The position numbers and the translations under genes were made by a program. Below are positions 24,340-35,728 of a DNA stretch of 64,000 nt, in pieces. The stretch spans positions 232,099 through 296,098 of the forward strand of contig JAOCPU010000048.1 in NCBI GenBank assembly GCA_035772785.1, given 5' to 3'. Numbering within the stretch: the stretch's first letter is position 1; each line of letters starts with the position of its first letter. This stretch comes from Phlebiopsis flavidoalba (Eukaryota > Basidiomycota > Agaricomycetes > Polyporales > Phanerochaetaceae). Below the pieces are notes generated by a model that worked only from the letters and a program-made list of their open reading frames with translations, did not search any database and was not told where the DNA came from.

Positions 24340-24844
24340 TTACGGTTGGTTCCTTACGTTAAATATTGATACTATTATTTAGTCTTTCTCGTTCATGTGA
24401 CGGTTCCATTCGAAGTTGCTCATGTTTATGTAGTCGCTACGTGCAGTCTGCACACTCAGAGTAGTCGCTCACGGCGTGAGTATCTTTTTGACCATAAAGC
24501 TGTCGAAACACATTCTCAGACCCCACTGAATGTCACATAACGTCATTTGTGACTAGCAGAAGTGAACGTGGGTGTGCCCTGATTCAACTCAGGCTTGTGC
24601 TTCTCACTACACTTCTCTAGGGACCTGATCAGATTTCACATCACACAACCGTCATCAATGGGCGGAATAGGGCTTGCGTGTCACTGCATGGCCGACGCGT
24701 GACGTTCTGTACTACTGACAGGCATCTAAGCGTACGAGCGATATGAACCGCGCATCATCGTGCACGTTGACCAGAAAAGGGTCGACCAAGCCGTTGCTCC
24801 GTTGGATTTGCTTTCCAGCTTATGTAACCCAAGATGACCACAGG
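24340..24844. other. No gene recognised
   Basis: Spacer between tRNA copy 2 and the promoter at 24845. It contains no ORF of note and no recognised motif. Confidence 0.4.
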
Positions 24845-24852
24845 TATAAAAA
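24845..24852 (+). promoter_or_regulatory. TATA box
   Basis: TATAAAAA lies 60 bases upstream of the ATG at 24912, with a C/T/A-rich short leader between, a normal spacing for a TATA-driven fungal gene. It serves the amidohydrolase remnant. Confidence 0.55.
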
Positions 24853-24911
24853 CTGAGGGTACGAGGCTTCGTTGAGAGGATCCCGGTTCTCATACACGAT
24901 CCATCGTCAGC

Positions 24912-25342
24912 ATGCCCACTTATCTACTCACAGGGGGTATTGTGGCAACTGGCGCGTCACTCTTGGTTTAGGGTATATATGCTCTCTTGAGGCAATATTT
25001 TGGTGGGACTAACTCTGAGTACCCAGATATGACGTCGGTGATTTTGGTGATGCACAAGGGCACAAGGACATAATCGATATCGCCCGCTCCATCCCCGTGG
25101 CAATCATCACGGCTCATGTTGTTTCTGGACCGCGGATCCTCACGTATCAAGAGAGAGGCCTCCTTGGCCCGGACGTTGTGCTTTCGCACTGCACAGAGCT
25201 TGCCAACCACACTGAACCGGATGATGAAATGTGGGCGGCGATGAAGAAAAGCGGCGCTTCAATTGCCTCGACTCCCGAGGACGAGATGGGCATGGTCACA
25301 TGTTTGCCCAATGTACTTGTAAAACGGTATTTGTTGCCGTAG
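24912..25342 (+). pseudogene. Amidohydrolase remnant (internally deleted)
   Basis: Fragment of a metal-dependent amidohydrolase (cytosine/guanine deaminase and imidazolonepropionase superfamily), enzymes that hydrolyse C-N bonds in cyclic or amide substrates. The first exon after a TATA box reads MPTYLLTGGIVATGASLLV, the usual beta-sandwich start of the family, then stops. The next recognisable part, about 110 bases later, is DIIDIARSIPVAIITAHVVS and LLGPDVVLSHCTELANHTE, then MWAAMKKSGASIASTPEDEM, from the second half of the barrel with the H of 'SHCTE' as metal/substrate ligand. The roughly 200 residues that should lie between, including the HxH motif, are missing, and the C-terminus after MGM is lost. 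It ends only 66 bases from the convergent aldo/keto reductase. This is more than single-base noise, so I call it a pseudogene. Confidence 0.65.
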
Positions 25343-25407
25343 CTTCTCCGTTCACACACCAATCAATGCAATCTTGTTTAAAGTCTCCTTAACATTGGGG
25401 TCGCGAC

Positions 25408-26896
25408 TCACAACATATTGTACAGACGAGTCGCAGTCAGCTGCTTGATACAGCAAAAATTGACATCTACTTCGACAAGCTTCGGAGTATCAACAAGTGA
25501 GAGAATTATGCGCCGCGGCATTGGCAGGGATGTTGGCAACATCCTCTTGCAAAGCCTTACGAATGGTCAAAGATTCTTCCTGCGACAGCGAAACCTTCAA
25601 GGACGCTAGGTTCTCCTCGAGGCGCACTAACACATTCCTAGCATCAGTTCTCCGTCACCCACCATGTCTCTAGAGACTTACCGAGATCTTTGTCGTCCCC
25701 CCCCCCCCGGAATAGGGGATCACGTCGTCGCCTTGCGCAAGGGTAGCCTAAGCGAGTGAGAACCTGCGCAGTGTTTTGGCTCACATGCTTCGCACTTCGA
25801 CGTCGGCGAGCGCCTGGATAAGAGCTTCTGAACAATCGGCCTGGTTCTCTTCTTGAAATGTTGGGGAACGGCACGGCCTTGCGTATTTCGGAAATCCGCT
25901 GAGCGCGTTTTTATCCGGCTACAAGGTGTACCGTCAGGTTTGAAAAGCAAAGACAGCCGAAAAAGTGCCGCATACGATAGTTCCCGTCAGCAGGACACGC
26001 GTCCGAGTGGGCTGTATGCGACGAGCGTGATGCCACGCTCTTTGCAGGCTTGGTAGATGCCGACTTGCTCTATATCGAGCGTGAACGCAGCGTACTCAAA
26101 TTGTGGCGGCCGCAATAGGGTGCACGGCGTGCGCACGACGGAGAGTGTCTACGGAGCACTCGGAGATGCCGAGATACTTGACTTTTCCGGCTCTGAAAGT
26201 GAGATGAGCACAAGTTCAATAAGAGATGCCGTCACGAAGGTCACGCACTTGACTGCCTCTGCCATTGCAGCAATAGTGAGCTAAGTAATAATTAGGCTAG
26301 GAGACATATAATAAGCTATGGACATGCCTCGATGGGTACCGTGGGCGTCGGGACTGGCCGTAAGTTTAGCTTAAGCACGACTGCCGTCATTGGGCGAGGA
26401 TAACACACACCGATGAAGGTACCACAAATCAACCTGGTCAACCCCGAGCCGCTTCAGCGATTTATCAAGCGCTTCGCACACATATTCGGGGGTGGCCTTG
26501 ATAGATATGGCGCTGCGGGATCGTTCGTCGTGACGAACCCAAACTTGGTCGCGAGGAAAATCTCATCGCGTTTTCCTGTACGCTTGAACCTGGAATTCGG
26601 ACGTCTATCGAAAGCTGCTTCTGCAGCATGTGCAAAGTGACGTACCATTTACCAAGGAGCTCCTCGCTGTCGCCGTACAAATCTGCCGTAGTCCCAGAAG
26701 CGACATCCCTTCTCGTAGGCTGCGTCAAGGACCTGCGTAGGAGTGAGGGGATTTATCATATAAATTGGCACGTCAGCGTACCGCGAAACGCTCCTCGTCG
26801 GGCTTGATGGGGCCGTAGAAGGTGGACAGACCCATGCATCCGTAGCCCAGCGCACTGACGTCGGTCGAGCCGATCTTGCGTGTTGGGTAAGGACAT
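25408..26896 (-). CDS. Aldo/keto reductase, copy 1
   Basis: A cytosolic NADPH-dependent aldo/keto reductase of the single-domain TIM-barrel type that reduces aldehydes and ketones to alcohols. From ATG 26896 the frames give [31 protein letters not shown], an intron, [28 protein letters not shown], an intron, [19 protein letters not shown], then [17 protein letters not shown] before a donor. These supply Asp and Tyr (D-x-ADLY), Lys (ATK) and His (YLH) of the catalytic tetrad. The C-terminal NADPH-binding 'DDVIPIPGT' is present but its PG codons carry a run of twelve C on the plus strand (25697-25708), shifting frame. It ends with [11 protein letters not shown], then VDTPKLVE. It lies head-to-tail with copy 2, about 1 kb away, and points away from its promoter region at 26.9-27.9 kb. 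Confidence 0.88.
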
Positions 26897-27906
26897 CTTG
26901 GGTGAGTATCTGTGAGTAGTAGCTGAAGCAAACTGAGATAAATGGGCAATGGTGCTGAGACCCCTCAGCGAGTTTGGGGCCTTATATACTATCTCGCCCT
27001 CTACAGCTTGATGCGTGTACGCGGTTCAGTAATGCCATGACCGTACATGCTAGCACACATGCGGACGGCTAATCTTCCCGCCGCTTCTGCGTTCGCGTCA
27101 TGGTCTGACTGTGAAAACGGCGGGCGCAGTCCCACGACGAGGCTTCTTCGCTGTTTGCGATAGAGCCGCACCGTCGCAAGGAGCGAGTAAGAAGTATGTG
27201 CCGGACGCGGGACAGCGTATATTGGCGCGGCTCGCAGACGCGTTCAGCCGGCGGGATACGTGCTGCAAGTGACGAAGTCGCGAGCAACGTCGGGAAAATG
27301 TGGTATGCCGAGCGGTCGGGAAATACGACGACATTGGCATGGCGGTAGCCTGTGAGAGTCTTCGATGAGTGTCTGGACTTCGTTAGAAAAGTCATTCACT
27401 TACCTTTCAATCAATCAAGAGCTACGCATTAAGCATGATTTGTCTTGATTTAACCCTCACTTAGCTGGAAGAGAATTTAGAGCGTGCACTCAGAGACAAC
27501 CAGTTGGTCGCTGCAGACAGGTGACGTCGATAAGCGCCGCCCCAGGGCGAGGGAGATGACTAAGCGATGATTCCCTGAAAAGTCATATAATGTACTAGTC
27601 TGCGCTGTGTAAATGTGTCGAGGAAACGTTTATTTAAGTTTTGCGAGTATGTAGTGGACAAGTATATGATGCACATTTGTTTCGCGCGTTTATTACTTGT
27701 TTATCCCAGGATCAAGTTGAATAAACGCAGCATTGATTTGACCCCAAAGCGCAGTAGATATAGGACCTGGGCCTCACTGGTTCTCACTCATCACCACAGC
27801 ATGATATTCCTCATCGCATAATTCAGAGTGTTCTTGGTCGGTCAGATGGGCTGAAGTTGGTTGCGAGCCAATCGACAACAATAGTACTTAACGACCGTCT
27901 GTACGT
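26897..27906. other. Spacer between the two aldo/keto reductases
   Basis: Promoter region of reductase copy 1 and 3' flank of copy 2. A 108-codon minus-strand frame (27069-27395) has no recognisable motif. No other gene seen. Confidence 0.45.
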
Positions 27907-29594
27907 TCACATCTTGGGGGTGTCAACAAAGTGGAAGGCGCTGTGAGCCGCAGCGTTGTTGGGAATTTTTGCAATATCTTCAGCGGCCAAGCGTATAGCT
28001 GAGCACTCCTCTGGAGTTAGCTTGATCTTCAAGGACGCAAGATTCTCTTCGAGGCGCTGTGGGTCGGGACTTCGTGTCAGCTCCCAAGTTCTAGAAAAAC
28101 AGGATCCCGTGCGATGACCTACAGAAATCTTGGTTCGTCCCAGGAATGGGAATCACGTCGTCGCCCTTGTGCGAGCAACCACGCTAGAGACACTTGAGCT
28201 GGGTTCGCGCCATGCTTCTCGCCGATACCGCTGATGGTTTGAACAAGCTTCTGTATGAGGCCCTGGTTTTCATCCTGGAACTTGGGGTACGGCACGACCT
28301 TCCGAATATCGGTGTCGTGGAGGGCTTGCTTGTCCGTCTACCTTTCACCGTTAGAGTGATCGCAGTATGAGCGAAAATTATCCCGCACCAATTGTTCCAG
28401 TGTGTCGCAAATTTCCCCACGGGCTCACGAGAAGACCGTCTCAAGGACGTCTCAACGTAATAAACGCCCATAGCCGATGTCTCTTGAGACATCAAAATGA
28501 TGTCGGGGGACGAGTCTCAGAGGCCCTCAAAGGCCCTCAAGGGCCTCTCAACACGGTCTCAAGGGCGTCTCACGAGCTCTCATGAGATATTTTCGTACTT
28601 CTCAGTGAGACCGAATCTCTCAACTGTCTCACGAGCCCCTCACAAGCGCTCATGGTCTCCCCCCAAGATTTGCGACATGAGCAGACCACGCCCGAGGGGG
28701 CTGTATGCGACTACAGCGATACTCAAGCTCCTTGCAGGCTTGATAGATACCGACTTTTTCAATGTCAAGACTGAAGGCTGCATATTCGAATTGAGCGGCC
28801 GCGATGGGGTGCACAGCGTGTGCACGCCTGAGGGTCTCCTCGGAACACTCGGAGATGCCGATGTATTTGACCTTACCGGCCCTAGAGAGCTGAATGAGCC
28901 CGGTAACAAATGAAGAATCGCGTTCAAGACATACTTGACAACCTCAGCCATTGCACCGACAGTGATCTACGCGATGATTAGCCTGACGGATTGTATAGTG
29001 CGGCTAAAAGACGTGCCTCAATGGGTACTTTGGCATCAGGACTGTGACAGAGTCAGCCTCAGCACGACACTACCCTTAGCTCAGGACGATGTTTCCTCAC
29101 CGGTGAAGATACCATAGATCGATTTGCTTAACTCCAAGTCGTTTCAACGAGTTGTCAACCGCCTGGTGCAGGTATTCAGGGGAGCCGTTGAGATCATAGC
29201 CTACGACTGAGCCCGGGCTTGCAACAAACCCGAACTTGGTGGCTAAGAAGATTTCGTCTCGCTTTCCTGTGCGCTTGAACCTGAAGTACGATTTGAATAT
29301 TTATGATGACAGCGCGGGAGGTTAAGGCGGCATACCATTTACCGAGAAGCTCCTCACTGTCGCTGTAAAGGTCAAGACGAGTCCCAAAAGCGACAGCCTT
29401 TTTTCGTATGCGGCATCCAAAGACCTTGATATATTAACATTTCAGAAACAAACGCTACAAAAATTTACGAAGTCGCATACTTTAAAGCGCTCCTCATCAG
29501 ATTTGACGGGACCGTAAAAGCCAGACAGACCCATGCAGCCCGTAGCCCAAGGCGCTGACATCCGTGAGCCAATCTTGCGCGTGGAGAAAGGCAT
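27907..29594 (-). CDS. Aldo/keto reductase, copy 2
   Basis: A tandem paralogue of the gene at 25408. From ATG 29594 it reads [30 protein letters not shown], an intron, then the LDAAYEK region, [13 protein letters not shown] Lys strand, [17 protein letters not shown] before a GTGAGG donor, an 'AHAVHP' helix, [52 protein letters not shown], the NADPH-binding [29 protein letters not shown], and ends FHFVDTPKM with TGA 27907-27909. All catalytic residues are visible. It differs from copy 1 by an extra repeat-rich insertion of about 250 bases between MSQI and the FQDEN exon, probably inside an intron. Fewer frame breaks than copy 1. Substrate is unknown. Confidence 0.88.
28430..28655. repeat. Degenerate TCTCA repeat cluster in reductase copy 2
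   Basis: About a dozen spaced copies of TCTCA or CCTCA, often as GGGCCTCTCA, GGTCTCA or GTCTCACGAG, lie between the exon ending MSQI and the next exon. The cluster has several short palindromes. It is absent from the equivalent intron of copy 1, which is only about 90 bases long. Confidence 0.7.
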
Positions 29595-32060
29595 CTTGGG
29601 AGACGTTGTTGGGTCGTGGAAGGGGAGTGGAGATTGGAAGTATAGGGATGGCGGACTACTCACTGTGTCTAGGGGTTTATAGACGGTCCTCGCTCCTACT
29701 CTTGCCGCACGTATGTGCTCGCAAGTAGGCGGCATAGTGACAGGAGCCATCATGCAGACATACGCGACCGATTTCTCGCACGACCGCGGTATTTTTTGAC
29801 TCCCCAAGAGGCTGTATCGATGCACAATGGCGCAGACGTTCGGTTATTGCTCCAAGAGTAGTCTAATGGAAGCAACAACCTGTTAACCCGGTCACCAGAT
29901 ACACCAGATCACGGCGGCATCTAGTCAACTCGAGTGGACGCGTCAAGTCGGCAGAGTACACCTGAAGTACATATCATTGCAACGAAAAGCAACTTTCGGG
30001 AAAGGCGGAATCCCGATTTTGTCGGGAATAGGCAAGCGCAGGAAACTGAAGGATTACTGCGGGTTAGAGCGTATACGAAGTCCTATACGTATCAAATTAG
30101 GGTGACCTTTTCAACGCATAACTTGCATTTTGTTGAATGGGTGGTAGGGACGAGTCTGGTTCATCTGGTTGGTTGCGCCCATGTTATTCGGCGAATGCCG
30201 AGAGTGGCATGGACTAAGCAATGGGCCCGAGGCCCCGACGCGGCCACTCAAAACGCTTTGACAGCCTCGAGCTCTGCTCGCTATGACATTCTTTTCCGAC
30301 ATCACTACTAGTCGACTAGTCACTCGCCTAGGGCGTACGGTTTCTACATCACGCGGACAAAGAAAATTGAGGGCAACCCGGTGCAATGCCTGCTCACGAA
30401 GTTTTTTTTTTTTTTTTATAGCATGCAGTAGAGGCCCGGTGCATGACGTACACCCCAGCCAGCGTACCAGGCCCACGCAGCGATGGAATGTAGAAAAGTA
30501 TTCTTCTTGTCTATGAATGGCGGACGATTTGCAACACGTCTCGCCTGTGTTGAAGGCAGTTATGGTCAGTACACTACGTCCGATATGTCTCCCAGTCGAT
30601 TGCCTACGCCTTGATTTGAGAGTGGGACAGCAGGGCATAGCGCATCCTCGTTTCGTGCGGCGGCCCGAGCCCTGCCAGACTTCGCCATGGCAATGCTCGG
30701 CGATCGTGAATACTTGTCACTTGGCCGCGACCCACACAGTGTGCTCATCGCAGCTTCCGAGTGTCGTCTATGCAAGCTGTCGCACAAACAATAAGAGATT
30801 TGAGTCTCAACGTCTTGATTTCCAGCTGCGCGGCTTCCATAACATCTCGGACGTAGCCTTCTCCGAATTGAATCGTGGGTCGCCTCAATAACAATGCACT
30901 TGACCTTGTGAGACCCGTTTTATCAGAGACCTTCCTCGCCGCCTAGGCCTTCACAAACACTTCTTCGACACGATTGGACCGGGCAGAGGTGCGTCACAGG
31001 TACCTCCACATACGAACCTTTTTATGAATACCAATTTTAGGTCTGATGTGAGATGATGTCAAGTAGATCCGGGACGCCTTCTAGGGTTTCCCTGCCATTG
31101 TCTCGCATTCGCGCTCATGCGGCAGTCCGACCCAACGATCTCCGAAAGGCAACTCTCTTCCGCACGAAGCCCAAACCTCAATTCAACCCTGAGCGAAACA
31201 GCGCGGGCCCCTGACTACTGCATTTCCAGTTTCCCGGTCACATCCACGTCGCGACGCAGCGCGCGGCCTAGAAATGAACGCAGAGAGCTAGGGGATGGAC
31301 AAAATAAGATGAACGTGTACATAGGCTCGGCCAACCACACGGCCCTCCCGTGCGACCGCCATGCCCAGATACTCGAGGCGAGGTCGCGCCGCGAACCCAC
31401 ACACCCTCGATTGGGCGGCCGTCCTCTTCGGACGGCTACGGCGTGCGCGAGCTGCGTGCTCGCTGTGTGCCATGTTTTCATGGCACTGCGCGATATGCCG
31501 CGAGACGACCGCGCTTCGTGGCTCGAAACAGCATCGGTATGAGATTTATGTTCTTGTTTTTTACACATCTATTCACAATTCGCGCGCAGAATGGGCCAAT
31601 GACGGACAAAAACCCTGAGGAGGCGGCCCTCTTCTACGAATCGCAGGATGTCGTGGGGGCTGGATCCCTCGTTCGCACTAGTCCCCTCAATGATACCGTG
31701 CGAATGGATTACACGTCGCGTATTCATGGGGCACAAAACACAGGTGTCAGGATCATACGGCGATAAGTCAGTAGAGAACTACCTGAGCGAGTATAAGGGC
31801 ATACCGAGAATACGGACGGCAGAATCTTGCAGATACGTAGACGTCGGCTCGATATCCTGTGTACATTACTCTTTGCGAGGCAGAATATTCACGGGCAGCT
31901 TCGCTATATCTGATTTTCGAATGTTTGTTAAATTTCGTAAGATCGTGACTAGAAATTACATGCATATAATGCTAAGGATATAGCGCGAGAGGTGACAACA
32001 CAGATCATGTCGTAAGGGTATCACGAATCAAGCAGGGAGAAAAATCACAACAGTAGCACG
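29595..32060. other. Unresolved region with one possible plus-strand exon pair
   Basis: A GTATGA...CGCAG intron at about 31537-31590 joins a preceding exon ending LETAS to an exon reading NGPMTDKNPEEAALFYESQD (31591-31765), which looks like real protein but is not recognised. A run of T lies at about 30402-30417. Upstream of 29594 should be the promoter of reductase copy 2. Nothing else could be named. Confidence 0.3.
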
Positions 32061-35000
32061 TTAGCAAGGCCGTTCTCGCCTCTCAATACCGTACAACCCC
32101 CCACCTCAGAGCTCCCTGACCTCCCCACGGTCGTTCGGCGGCGCACCGCTGACATCAAAAACATGTCCCTTCCCATCCATCTTCGCCCCCCTTCAAGGAC
32201 TAACCTCAATCCCCGCATCCCCGAATCGCACGCTACTCTTCCACCGCCAGCCCAAGCTCGTCCTCAGGACCAACTAACACCACGCCGCTGCCGGCTCGGA
32301 CGCTCGCAGGGTGGTTAGGTAGAACTCCTCGGGCCCTCGTCCTCGCCACACGGCTTGATGTCCGGCGGGTTTCGCCGTGTGCGCGTCCTCGGCCTTCGCC
32401 CTCTTCCACATCGGCGGACTCTGCGTTCGCGAGAACGGGTGATGAGCCGCGGAGGCTTTGCCCTCCTGGGGCCACTGCCCACCAACAGAGCGAATCCCAC
32501 GATCGAACGAGCCTTCTCGGGTGTTTGCTTTTGGAGGTCCTCGACGTCCCGGGCTTGAGCGCGCCCTTACCCATGACTAATTGTTGGTCTAAGTCGGCGG
32601 TCTCTGCTTCGTCGCGGAGGTCTTGCTCGCGCGTGGCACAGGCGCGCGTTGCGTCAGACGCCGCCTGTCTGATCTGCGAGACTGAGAGGAAGCAGAGTGG
32701 ATGAGCGGGCCGTGAGGAGTTTGTCTGATGATCGTTTGGAAGAATATCTAGATTTGATGTCAGCCAGTGTCTGGGTGTATGCGGAGGCGAGGAGCAACTT
32801 ACCGTGAATGCGGGGGCGATCATGCAAACAATCATGAGCCGGCGCCCTCCGGAATCGCACTCGCATCTCCATGTCTGGTCCTCGCGAGGAAGAACAGCGC
32901 AAGCGAGACAGACTATTTGCGGATATACATGCCCCACAAAGATATGTTGCATCTTGCATCGCGAGTGGGAACGAATTAGACCGCCAGTCTCGCCGGCTCT
33001 TCGGCTGCTCAACTCCATCATGCCACAGCGAAAATGATACTTCCAGATAGGTGGTTAGAAGAGGAAGAACGAGAAACACGCGAGACCGTTGATGACGTGA
33101 TACGACTCGACGCTATGATCGAGTATGTTTCGAGCGCTGGATTAGATCGACGATGAGGAGTCTGACGCTTCCAGGACCAAAGGGTATCCCCAGTTGACGT
33201 TCGGTAAAGGCAGTGTACTTGATTTGTAGATCAGAGCGTCGAACTGGGTACTGCCGAGGATGAAAGAGCTTGACGTAGTAGACCAACAGAACGTACAACC
33301 TGTAGGAAGCCTGAGGCGCGTACGGAAGAGACCTTGCAGAATGATGTAGGTGAGCCGAAGAAGTTCGACGCCTTTGGGTAGCTGCTGCGCGAGCAGAGTA
33401 TAGGGACCGAGGCTGGGTTGTTCACGAGGCCGGGTAGAGCGGCGATGATACCAGAAGAGAGGGTGACGATGAGGACAGGAGTGCTATCTGGCGGCCATTC
33501 AATGAGTATATGCGCCTGGAAGATCACGAAACTACACCTACCAAAAACTTGGGAACAAGAAATATCTCGTCATCAAGCTCAGCTCAACACCAGTCTTAGT
33601 CGGGTTCCATCCCTCCAAGCGATTCCGTCAACAAACTCAAGGGACCACGATCCCATCTCATGGGAACAGGCCATCATCAGGATGGCGAGGGCAACGGGAG
33701 GCAACGGATACCGGACGATCCCGATAACCGATGACGGTGTTCCGCCCAGGCTTGTTCAACCAACTCAACCAGTTCCCCCAGTTGTAGGTAAAAAAAATTG
33801 GCAAGCGATCTCCCCGTGGATGTTTCGACACCGCACCCCCGACAAACCGCGACGGGGAACGCCCAGAGGATAATAAGCCGAGCGTAATGGCCCATCGCGA
33901 AATCGCGCAGGTTAAGGATACGCGCCATCGTACGTCGGTTTGAGATTCAGGTTCGCCCAAAATGACGTCCTACACGCGCGAAAAATGAGGGGTTCGACAC
34001 CCATCTGGCGGTCGGCGATGCTGTTAGGTGAGAGTGGTGGCGTGAGTGTGACTGCTCGGACGAGGTGGGCGTTTCGAATCTGACGATTGACACATGATGA
34101 ATGGCGTCTGTTCAGGCGGGAAGAGATTAGCGTCCTGTGATTGGCGTGGGCTCGGGGTACCATGGTTTTGAGCGGGGGAGCGGGGGCATCGGGGTGGTTC
34201 TGTTCTCCGGAGGCGGGAGCACCTGTGGTGGTCTCACAGGATGACTTGTGCTGTGGTGCTTCTTGATGTACGATGCTGGGGCTAGACGGTCTTTGGGCGG
34301 GGAGCGCACGGCGGTGCTTGTCCTTGAGTTGCAGCGGACCCACTTCCCCGGATCTCGACACAACTTTCTGGCGCTGAGCCCATACGATGGAGTGTCGCTT
34401 CTGCACCAATGAGATTTAGGAGATAGAATGGCATAAACACCAGCTCACGGCGAAGCGAGAGCGAATGATGTAGTGTGGGGTTTGTTGGCCATTTCGGAAC
34501 AGTATGTCTGCGTCTCTCCCCTGTCGCAGAGAGTTGTATGCGCTCATTATCTGTCAATCTGAAGGGTTCGGCGTTCAACGGAGTCTATCATCCATTCTGG
34601 GCGAATTGAGATTGTGAGTTTCCCCTTCTTTGCTTGCGCCCTGGGGTTCGCATCGGGCCTTGTCAACTGTCACTGAACAAACCATTCAACATGCTTAGCT
34701 AGTGCTTTGTTAATTAGAGTTGTCTCGGCATGCTTTCCGTGACGCTTCTCGAGCTAATTACCTTGAGACGGCGTTCGTACAAGTTCGGGGCATATAACCG
34801 TTGCAGGTCGCGGTTTGAGCCAGACCTTAGCGACAGGCTCGCCCGAGAGATGGCGAATTCGCTAGAGTAGTGAGTGCCCCCCCTTTCCCCCCCCTCCCCT
34901 CCCCCCCCGGCAGTTTAACGTAATCCTTTTCGCAACGAGCGACTCCCGTCCCCTCCGCCACTCAGTGACCCCCCGGTACCTCCTGAGGTATCCCCCCGCA

Positions 35001-35728
35001 CATGAGCACCGTGCCGCCTGTGCAGACTGCGCCCGTACTCGGTGAAGAGATAAGCCACCGCTGACTAGTGTTGATGAAGTTGGCCAATCTCGTGCTTGAT
35101 ATTCAACCAACACCCAGAATGTTGAATCCCAGGCCAGAATAAGAGGGCTGCTATTCGGATCTCCCCAGCCAGACCGCTATCGTTCTGATGTTGCCAAAGC
35201 TGAGCTTCGTCAACAGACCAGAGCGGTTGGTGGACTGAGTGTCCGTTGATGGAGTGGACGCCGCCCGAAGGGAGGGAGAACGATGACATGATGAGAGATC
35301 CAGAATGGGTGTATGAAGACAGCGCGAGTGATCATGCGAAGGACGCCGTACAAAAGAAGGAGGCGTCGAGTCCATTAAACTCTCTTTTAATCTGTGGAAT
35401 AGTCTTTCACGGAAACCGGCAAGTGGCCAATATTGCAATATGTTGTGAGAGGAGTGGTGGATGCTCGTTTCCTTGCACGTTGATTAGTAACGCGAAAGGG
35501 GCTAGTTGCGACGCGGCGACTATACGAATCACCCCTACCAGACGGGGTGTACATAGGTTCGTGGTTGGTTGGGTGATATGATTGCTGGAAAGTATGGGTA
35601 CGTACAAGCGGGGAAGACGGCGCAGTTTCGATACGAAGGACTGCTGCGATTGAAACCCGAGAGCAGCCGTGAAAGTGCTCGTTGAAGCACTCGCGGCATC
35701 GTCGATCATGGGTCCAGACGGAACGCAT
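32061..35728 (-). CDS. CSC1/OSCA/TMEM63-type channel, copy A
   Basis: A multi-pass membrane protein of the hyperosmolality- or stretch-gated cation channel family (yeast CSC1/RSN1, plant OSCA, animal TMEM63). The N-terminus has a Ser/Thr-rich tail before the first helix (ASASTSTFTAAL at about 35650). Downstream frames give LNLRDFAMGHYARLIILWAF (about 33880), then NNPASVPILLAQQ-like and IFQAHILIEWPPDSTPV (33400-33520), a stretch with VVYYVKLF and YKIKYT (33250), TTYLEVSFSLW (33040), then the family's 'QHIFVGHVYPQIVCLACAVL' (about 32940) and 'LPLSLAD' (about 32690). The cytosolic C-tail with VVLVGPEDELGLAVEE continues past 32233; a stop at 32061 is likely. Frame breaks are numerous. Both ends are estimated. 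Copy B lies upstream on the same strand. Confidence 0.78.

Noticed and set aside
30402..30417. Poly-T run as evidence for a retroposon tail
   Set aside because: No element body or target-site duplication could be found next to it.
32233..33021. 262-codon frame read as a single independent gene
   Set aside because: It is one frame of the C-terminal half of channel copy A, including introns, not a separate gene.
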